Positions 30,674-34,974 of a stretch of DNA of 34,974 nt are shown here, piece after piece; position 1 is the first letter of the stretch; each line of letters begins with the position of its first letter. Source of the stretch: Alphaproteobacteria bacterium. GTDB lineage: Bacteria; Pseudomonadota; Alphaproteobacteria; ATCC43930; CGMCC-115725. Made by a program: the position numbers and the translations under genes. The stretch is from assembly GCA_028871455.1 (NCBI GenBank), contig JAGWNF010000026.1:1-34974 (forward strand), written 5' to 3'. The notes beneath the pieces were generated by a model, which had not been told where the DNA came from, searched no databases, and worked only from the letters and a program-made list of their open reading frames with translations.

Positions 30674-31414
30674 ATCCGAAGACCGCGTGGCTGCGCCAAG
30701 CCGTCGCCCTCGCCTTACTGCTCGCGGTGTGGGAAGGAAGCGCTCGCCGACGCCGGCTATTTCGATCCGCTCTACATGCCGGCGCCATCCAAGGTGGCGG
30801 TCGCGCTGTATCAGCTGTTCGCCCAGGGCACGATCTGGCCGCATTTGATCGCGACCTTCAGCGCGGCGCTCGGCGGCCTCGTCGTCGGCACCGTGCTCGG
30901 CGCGACCGCCGCGCTGACGCCGTTGGTCGGTGAGCTCTTGGCACCGGTGATGATCGCGCTCAACGCCGTGCCGCGCGTCGCGTTGGCGCCGCTATTCGTC
31001 ATCTGGTTCGGTATCGGCCTCGGCTCGAAGGTGGCGCTGTCGTTCATCCTCGTCGCGGTGCTGATCTTCTTCACGGTCTTCACCGGCATTCGCGACGTCG
31101 ACCGCCGGCTGGTCGAGCGTGTCGTCACCTTGGGCGGCGGCCGCGTCGCCCTGCTGCGCGAGGTCTACGGACCGTCGGTGGTGGCGTGGATTCTCGGCAA
31201 CCTCAAGGTTGCGGTCGGCTTCGCCTTCACCGGCGCGGTCGTCGGCGAGTTCGTCGCCGCGACCAAAGGCCTCGGCTACCTGCTGTCCTTCGCGCAGAGC
31301 AGCTACAACGCCGCGCTGATGATGGCGCTGGTGCTGCTCATCATGGGATTCGTGCTGCTGCTCTTCGGGCTCACCGGTTGGCTTGAGCGCCGTCTGCTGC
31401 GCTGGCGCGGCTAG
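30670..31414 (+). pseudogene. ABC transporter permease, frameshifted near the N-terminus
   Basis: Starting at GTG 30670, the frame reads a basic N-terminus and first helix (VALALLLAVWE) and breaks at GGAAGGAA (30732-30739). The remaining permease is in the next frame: PLYMPAPSKVAVAL, then about five helices and the cytoplasmic EAA-like loop (ERVVTLGGGRVALLREVYGP) that contacts the ATPase. It ends at TAG 31412-31414. Removing one GGAA copy gives one continuous SsuC/TauC-type permease of about 247 residues. An internal start could still give most helices. The final TAG overlaps the stop of the converging gene. Confidence 0.83.
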
Positions 31415-31851
31415 CCGCCTCGCTCGCCTTCGAGTTTCTCAACCAAGGCCGGCAGGATGCGCAGGTCATAACCCTTACGTGCCGCGTCGGCGACGATCGG
31501 CAGCGAGCTCTCGCCATCCAAGAGCGCGCGCGACAATCCCCACAACAGAAAACAACGCGTGCCGCTACGGCAATACGCGAAGGCGGGTCCGTTGCGCAGC
31601 ATCGCTTTCTGGAACTGCACCACGTCGTTGCGCGTGATGTTGCCGGTGACGACCGGTATGTAGTAGTACGCGAGGCCGTGCTTCTTGGCCTCGGCAGCGA
31701 CGGCTTCGTGGTCGGGCTGACCGGGCTCCTCGCCATCGGGCCGGTTGTTGATGATCGATGCGAAGCCCTGCTTGGCGACCTCGGCCATGTCGGCGAGGCC
31801 GATCTGGCCCGACACCGTGAGCTGATCGTTGATCTTGGTAGCGCCCGACAT
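31411..31851 (-). CDS. DUF442/TIGR01244 phosphatase-like protein
   Basis: The 146-residue protein has a dual-specificity-phosphatase-like fold: INDQLTVSGQ at the start, ASIINNRPDGEEPGQP, and the catalytic loop CRSGTR with the nucleophilic Cys and phosphate-binding Arg. Relatives are stand-alone or fused to beta-lactamase-like sulfur dioxygenases (Blh), so a link to sulfide or persulfide handling is possible but not shown here. It directly follows the cupin gene with no gap and is probably cotranscribed. The last base pairs overlap the converging permease stop. Confidence 0.88.
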   Translation of the reverse strand: MSGATKINDQLTVSGQIGLADMAEVAKQGFASIINNRPDGEEPGQPDHEAVAAEAKKHGLAYYYIPVVTGNITRNDVVQFQKAMLRNGPAFAYCRSGTRCFLLWGLSRALLDGESSLPIVADAARKGYDLRILPALVEKLEGERGG

Positions 31852-32421
31852 TCAGGCGCTGCCCGCCGGCCAGACGCCGGCCAACTCGAGCTCGCGCATG
31901 GCGCGATCGGTAAACTCGGCCTGCGGCGCGTTGCCGCCGATGACGAACATCAACAGATACTCCTCATCAGATTCGCCCGGCGTCATGCACTCGAAGCGGC
32001 GGATGGCGCCAGCCGGGAACGAGATCACGTCGTAGGGCTCGAGATCGACATGCTCGACGCCGCCATGCTCGTTCTCCCGCGCGCAGCGCCAACGGCCGGT
32101 CATGGGAATGAAGGTCTCGTTGGTGTCATGGTTGTGCATCATCGGGCCGTGACCCGGCTTCGCCTTGCAGTAGCCGAGGTTGAAGCCTTCGGCGATCGGA
32201 ATCGCCGCGAGCCGCGCCACGTCGTCACCGACCGGCGACGTCGTTGCGTCGTTGTCGCCGGTCTCGGGCGGCTGAAAACCGATGATGTTATAGAGGATGC
32301 GTTCGCAGCCCGGCATCTTGCTGTCGGGCAGTCCGCCATCCGAGCCCTTGAGGTCCTTGAAGCGGGCGACGCGCTTCATCATCGCGGCGCGCGATATGCC
32401 GAATTTCGGCAGCTTCTCCAT
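31852..32421 (-). CDS. Cupin-domain protein (189 aa)
   Basis: The protein has one cupin barrel (about residues 80-165). Motif 1 is GHGPMMHNHDTNETFIPMTG, supplying two His and one Glu as metal ligands, and motif 2 is near PYDVISFPAGAIRRFEC. The latter lacks the usual motif 2 histidine, so metal binding may be altered. The N-terminal 70 residues are not recognised. It could be a small oxygenase or a ligand-binding protein. A strong ribosome site (GGGGAGG) precedes ATG 32421. The phosphatase-like gene starts immediately after its stop. Confidence 0.8.
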   Translation of the reverse strand: MEKLPKFGISRAAMMKRVARFKDLKGSDGGLPDSKMPGCERILYNIIGFQPPETGDNDATTSPVGDDVARLAAIPIAEGFNLGYCKAKPGHGPMMHNHDTNETFIPMTGRWRCARENEHGGVEHVDLEPYDVISFPAGAIRRFECMTPGESDEEYLLMFVIGGNAPQAEFTDRAMRELELAGVWPAGSA

Positions 32422-32548
32422 CGGCGGCCTCCCCGGTCTCGGAGGCCGAGGTTAACACGCCGATTACGCTGCGCCCAGGCGGGCGGCATTGCTTGAACGC
32501 ATGGCCGTGTTCCGCTTTAATTCGGCCAGCGCGTTTGCCGCGCGAGGC

Positions 32549-32622
32549 GCGGGTGTAGCTCAATGGTAGAGCAGAAGCTTCCCAAGCTTACGACGAGGGT
32601 TCGATTCCCTTCACCCGCTCCA
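32549..32622 (+). tRNA. tRNA-Gly (anticodon CCC)
   Basis: The 74-nt sequence folds as a cloverleaf: acceptor GCGGGTG/CACCCGC, D-stem GCTC/GAGC, anticodon loop TTCCCAA with anticodon CCC, T-arm GAGGG-TTCGATT-CCCTT, discriminator T and encoded CCA. The first anticodon-stem pair (G-A) is mismatched, which tRNAs tolerate. An FNR-type box begins 15 bp after its 3' end. Confidence 0.95.
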
Positions 32623-32636
32623 CCCCGTTGTGCACC

Positions 32637-32678
32637 TTGACCTAAATCAACGCGCCGCCTGCCGCCTCGGCCTACGCT
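32637..32678 (+). promoter_or_regulatory. FNR/FixK-type box and -10 element of the host-attachment gene
   Basis: TTGACCTAAATCAA (32637-32650) is identical to the box before cydPABX. A TACGCT hexamer at 32673-32678 places a transcription start near 32685, 41.5 bp from the box centre, the standard class II activator position. The downstream gene starts at 32702. Confidence 0.78.
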
Positions 32679-32701
32679 GATGATGTTGAAAGGCGGATAT
32701 C

Positions 32702-33142
32702 ATGAAGACCCCGGTAACCTGGTACGTGCTGGCAGATGGTGCGCGGGCGCGGATCGTGACGCGACCCGAGCCGTCGGCTGGCTATATGATCGTCTTTGCC
32801 GAGGATTCGGCAACCGCGCATACCCGTACCCGCGAAATCGTCAGCGACCGCCCCGGCCACGGTCAGGAGAGCGCCGCTTCGGGCCGTTATGCGATCGAGC
32901 CGCGCCATGACGCGCATCGCCTGGAGGAGCAGAAATTCCTGCGCTCGGTCGTCGCGCATATCAATCGCGAGAGCGCGCGCGGCAGCTTCGACCGGCTCGT
33001 GGTCTATGCGGCACCGCGCTGCCTCGCCACACTGCGCGCGGGTCTCGATCCGGTGACCAGCCGCAAGCTGTACGGCGAGTACCCCAAGGACTTGACGAAA
33101 ATCCCGTTGGCGGAGCTGCCGGTCCATTTCGGCACCGCCTGA
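32702..33142 (+). CDS. Host-attachment family protein (PF10116, baeRF-like)
   Basis: The 146-residue protein starts with TWYVLADGARARIV and has a central VVAHINRESARGSFDRLVVY and a C-terminal KLYGEYPKDLTKIPLAELPV. This is the pattern of the family named for a protein needed for attachment to host cells, structurally related to release-factor eRF1 domains. The molecular role is not established. AGGCGG lies upstream. The promoter has an FNR/FixK-type box, so expression under low oxygen is likely. chaB follows 43 bp later and may be cotranscribed. Confidence 0.87.
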   Translation: MKTPVTWYVLADGARARIVTRPEPSAGYMIVFAEDSATAHTRTREIVSDRPGHGQESAASGRYAIEPRHDAHRLEEQKFLRSVVAHINRESARGSFDRLVVYAAPRCLATLRAGLDPVTSRKLYGEYPKDLTKIPLAELPVHFGTA

Positions 33143-33185
33143 GGCGCCGCCAAGTCGCGGCGCCCGTCCGTGAAAGGGAGTTGAC

Positions 33186-33434
33186 ATGCCCTACGCCACC
33201 AACAGCATGCTGCCGGCCCCTGTGCGCCATCACCTGCCGGCGGGTGCGCAGACGATCTATCGCGAGGCCTTCAACGGCGCCTGGCATCAATACGCGACCA
33301 GCGAGCGGCGCGAGGAGATCGCCCACCGCGTCGCCTGGAGCGCGGTCAAGAAACGCTACCGCAAGGCGGGCGAGACGTGGGTTCCGCTCGCGCCGCTTGA
33401 GCCGGCCCGCCCGGTCCGCGCCCGTCGCCGCTAG
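33186..33434 (+). CDS. chaB: ChaB family protein (82 aa)
   Basis: The small basic protein begins MPYATNSMLPAPVRHHLP and continues AQTIYREAFNGAWHQY and AHRVAWSAVKKRYRKAGETW, covering the whole ChaB domain. In E. coli ChaB was linked to the ChaA cation antiporter, but its real function is not clear and no chaA is seen here. AAAGGGAG precedes the start. It sits after the FNR-driven host-attachment gene and could share its transcript, since no terminator separates them. Confidence 0.92.
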   Translation: MPYATNSMLPAPVRHHLPAGAQTIYREAFNGAWHQYATSERREEIAHRVAWSAVKKRYRKAGETWVPLAPLEPARPVRARRR

Positions 33435-33460
33435 GGGATTCCCCTTACGGAGCAATCCGT
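33433..33460 (+). terminator. Possible terminator after chaB
   Basis: AGGGGA-T-TCCCCT (33433-33445) is followed by ACGGA-GCAA-TCCGT (33447-33460), after which ATTTTACC and, 16 nt later, a T6 run occur. The second stem has a stable-type tetraloop, but the T-rich tail is poor, so termination would be partial at best. Confidence 0.35.
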
Positions 33461-33531
33461 ATTTTACCGCCGTCCTTTTTTGCGATCATCGGCGTCGCCG
33501 GCCGAGCGCCGGCCCGAACGCGGAGGGGAAG

Positions 33532-33717
33532 ATGCGGTCGCTATTGGCCTTGGACATCGCGCAACTGAACCGCCTGCGGTCCAAGATCGCCGAGCTCGAA
33601 GCCGGGCCGGTGATGGAGCAGGCACGCAAGTGTCACCTGTTGCAGGCGCTACGGATCGAGGAAAAGTCGCTCCGGCAATACAATCGGCGTCTTCATGCGG
33701 TGGTTGCCGCGCACTAG
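33532..33717 (+). CDS. Small helical protein of unknown function (61 aa)
   Basis: ATG 33532 has an excellent ribosome site (GGAGGGG, 4 nt before). The product is almost wholly helix-forming, with a heptad-like pattern of Leu/Ile (LALDIAQLNRLRSKIAELEA, then LLQALRIEEKSLRQY), suggesting a coiled coil or helical hairpin. It resembles no family I recognise. Base composition matches its neighbours. It may belong to the preceding low-oxygen unit or stand alone. Confidence 0.6.
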   Translation: MRSLLALDIAQLNRLRSKIAELEAGPVMEQARKCHLLQALRIEEKSLRQYNRRLHAVVAAH

Positions 33718-33858
33718 ACGGCGCGATTCGGGGCACGCCCGATCCGGTCGCCGTGCCGGACCAAGCCGCCGCTGACGGTCGGCATCAGCTGCCCGCACCT
33801 TTCGCTCCCTGAGAACCGTTCTCGCCGCTGCGGCGTCTCGTCGCGCCGCGTGCGGTGT

Positions 33859-33872
33859 TTGATCTAGGTCAA
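33859..33872. promoter_or_regulatory. FNR/FixK-type box upstream of the oxygenase pair
   Basis: TTGAT-CTAG-GTCAA is a symmetric variant of the FNR consensus (9 of 10). Class II spacing would put transcription start near 33907, giving a leader of about 140 nt to the gene at 34049. The remaining 33718-34006 holds no convincing gene; a GTG-started 34-codon frame near 33908 is Arg/Ser-rich and probably not real. Confidence 0.6.
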
Positions 33873-34006
33873 GCCGCCGTCGCGATGCCGCGCCAAACAT
33901 AGCGCCGTGAACCCCGAGCGTTCGTCGCGATCGCGTTTCACCAAAGCTCGTGTTCGCGGCGCGTCAGCGCGATCCGCCTGCGGCAATTGGTCCGCGCCAC
34001 ACCGCA

Positions 34007-34032
34007 AGTAATTGATCATATGATAAATTACT
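34007..34032. promoter_or_regulatory. 26-bp A+T-rich near-perfect palindrome before the oxygenase gene
   Basis: The halves AGTAATTGATCAT (34007-34019) and ATGATAAATTACT (34020-34032) are complementary at 12 of 13 positions with no spacer. It ends 16 bp before the start codon, next to the ribosome site GAGGGGAG. Symmetry without a loop favours a dimeric repressor operator over an RNA hairpin. Confidence 0.7.
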
Positions 34033-34048
34033 ACTGAGGGGAGTAACG

Positions 34049-34738
34049 ATGCCTGACACGATCGAGTTGCCGGTGCGCGAACGGCCGTTCGCGCTGCTCG
34101 ACGAGGCGGCGATCGCCGCCGTAGAGCTGCGCCGCGATCCTTACGATTTCGCCTTTGTCGAGCACGCCATTGCACCGGACCGCAAAGACGAAGTCCTGGC
34201 CGATGCGCCCACGATTCCCGATCGCGGCAGCTATGGCCTGCCTGACCTGCGCTACGGACCGCGATTCGGCGACGCCATCCAGGACCTTCTGAGTCCGCGC
34301 TTCCGGCGCCTGGTGGAGCGCAAATTCGACACCGATTTGAGCGCCTATCCGCCGTGCATCGTGATGATGGGCAACACCACCGGCCACTACAACGAGGGCT
34401 ACGCCCACCCCGATTCGAAGCACAAGATCATCACCGTCCTGCTCGGCTTCAGCCGCGAATGGCCCTACGAACGCGGCCGCCTGCGGGTGCTGCGGAGTTC
34501 CGACCGGAACGATTACGCTTTCGAATTCGCGCCCGAGTTCGGCCGCATGCTGATGTTCCGCGTTTGTGACCACTCCTGGCACGGCTTCCTGCCGCAGAGG
34601 GGCCAGCGCATGAGCCTCCAGCTCTGCTACGTCGACTCGGAGTGGTATGTCCGGCGCGAATACTGGCGCCACAGCGTCAGTGCCTTCGCCAAATCGGTTC
34701 CCATGCTGCGCAAGGCGATCGAGTGGGCGCCGCGGTGA
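34049..34738 (+). CDS. 2-oxoglutarate/Fe(II)-dependent oxygenase
   Basis: The 229-residue protein shows the iron-binding facial triad as HxD in EGYAHPDSKHK (His120, Asp122) with the distal His178 in SWHGFLP. Arg187 in GQRMSLQLCYV is well placed to hold 2-oxoglutarate. The strand pattern between (KIITVLLGFS, GRLRVLRSS, RMLMFRVC) fits a double-stranded beta-helix core of the 2OG-FeII_Oxy_3 type. Such enzymes hydroxylate amino acids, peptides or metabolites; the substrate is unknown. The next gene overlaps by GTGA and looks like a related enzyme. An FNR-type box and a 26-bp palindrome lie upstream. Confidence 0.82.
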   Translation: MPDTIELPVRERPFALLDEAAIAAVELRRDPYDFAFVEHAIAPDRKDEVLADAPTIPDRGSYGLPDLRYGPRFGDAIQDLLSPRFRRLVERKFDTDLSAYPPCIVMMGNTTGHYNEGYAHPDSKHKIITVLLGFSREWPYERGRLRVLRSSDRNDYAFEFAPEFGRMLMFRVCDHSWHGFLPQRGQRMSLQLCYVDSEWYVRREYWRHSVSAFAKSVPMLRKAIEWAPR

Positions 34739-34974
34739 GCGCGACGGCCGCCGAGCGGCCGACGGCCGAGCGGACCGTCGAGTTTCCGCCGACCCCGGAC
34801 GCTGCGGCCATCGCCCGGCATTTCGGCGATGCGCTGGCGCGCGCGCAATGCGACGACAAGCCCTATCGCCACTGGAACCTGGCGGCCGTCCTGCCCGAAA
34901 GTCTGGCCGTCGGCGTGCTACTGCTACCGATCGCGCCGCCGGCCATCGGTGACAATCATGGCGTGCGCGACCTC
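34735..34974 (+). CDS. Probable second 2OG-Fe(II) oxygenase-like protein, N-terminal part
   Basis: The gene starts at GTG 34735, overlapping the previous stop, and runs off the right edge after 80 codons. The visible part has KPYRHWNLAAVLPESLAVGV, LPIAPPAIGDNHGVRDL. The 'PYRHW...LP' entry helix followed by a 'PPAIGD' turn is what I recall at the start of small 2OG-Fe(II) oxygenases of proteobacterial pairs; the metal ligands would lie beyond the edge. The family call is therefore tentative, but coupling to the upstream oxygenase is clear. Confidence 0.6.
   Translation, partial: MSATAAERPTAERTVEFPPTPDAAAIARHFGDALARAQCDDKPYRHWNLAAVLPESLAVGVLLLPIAPPAIGDNHGVRDL

Noticed and set aside
32549..33142. 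tRNA-Gly as an integration site of a genomic island.
   Set aside because: No integrase, no repeat of the tRNA 3' end within the window, and normal base composition downstream.
33907..34011. GTG-started 34-codon frame in the oxygenase leader as a precursor peptide.
   Set aside because: It is Arg/Ser-rich, lacks a ribosome site and shows no leader or core pattern.

Overview
The window is a high-G+C stretch of an alphaproteobacterial chromosome, probably from a Rhodospirillales-like lineage. The signs are a Usg-family protein, a COX15-type heme A synthase, groESL under both a sigma-32-like promoter and a CIRCE element, and FNR/FixK-type boxes. No lineage marker is decisive. Most of the window is housekeeping and metabolic genes, but several loci are broken and a few small genes and operators are easy to miss.

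Layout. 1-2,020: the tail of a sensor kinase, a small secreted protein, a membrane protein, and a chimeric pseudogene in which the front of a CocE/NonD hydrolase is joined to the tail of an FMN-dependent alpha-hydroxy-acid dehydrogenase. 2,021-5,280: a four-gene cytochrome bd operon, cydP-cydA-cydB-cydX (minus strand), with an FNR/FixK-type box upstream and a terminator downstream. 5,278-8,600: ahcY and metK (S-adenosylmethionine cycle), rpmB, and a remnant that looks like the C-terminus of meaB. 8,622-15,474: a REP-like palindromic repeat, an Atm1-type ABC exporter translationally coupled to an MFS exporter, methylmalonyl-CoA mutase with a 13-bp tandem duplication over its start codon, ctaA and usg. 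15,600-17,785: groES-groEL with promoter, CIRCE and terminator. 17,822-18,744: a GIY-YIG nuclease-like gene, apparently acquired, with an inverted repeat upstream. 18,745-28,788: a DinG-like helicase, pyrD and a HAD hydrolase, then a TauE-type permease, two cell-wall genes (a DUF882 M15-like protein and an L,D-transpeptidase), panE and an aldo/keto reductase. 28,936-31,414: an ABC uptake operon of the NMT1/TauA type in which the binding protein is intact but ATPase and permease each carry one frameshift at a short tandem repeat. 31,411-32,622: a DUF442 phosphatase-like gene, a cupin and tRNA-Gly(CCC). 32,637-34,974: an FNR-box-driven host-attachment-family gene, chaB, a small helical protein, and a pair of overlapping genes, of which the first is a 2OG-Fe(II) oxygenase and the second probably a relative. 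They are preceded by a further FNR-type box and a 26-bp palindrome.

How it fits together. The cyd promoter and the host-attachment promoter share an identical 14-bp box, and a variant precedes the oxygenase pair, so a low-oxygen regulon probably links the two ends of the window. The fusion pseudogene, the meaB-like scrap and the two frameshifts point to gene loss in progress, although sequencing or assembly error is not excluded. The least explained part is 33,430-34,974: the small unknown protein, the A+T-rich palindrome and the paired oxygenase genes.
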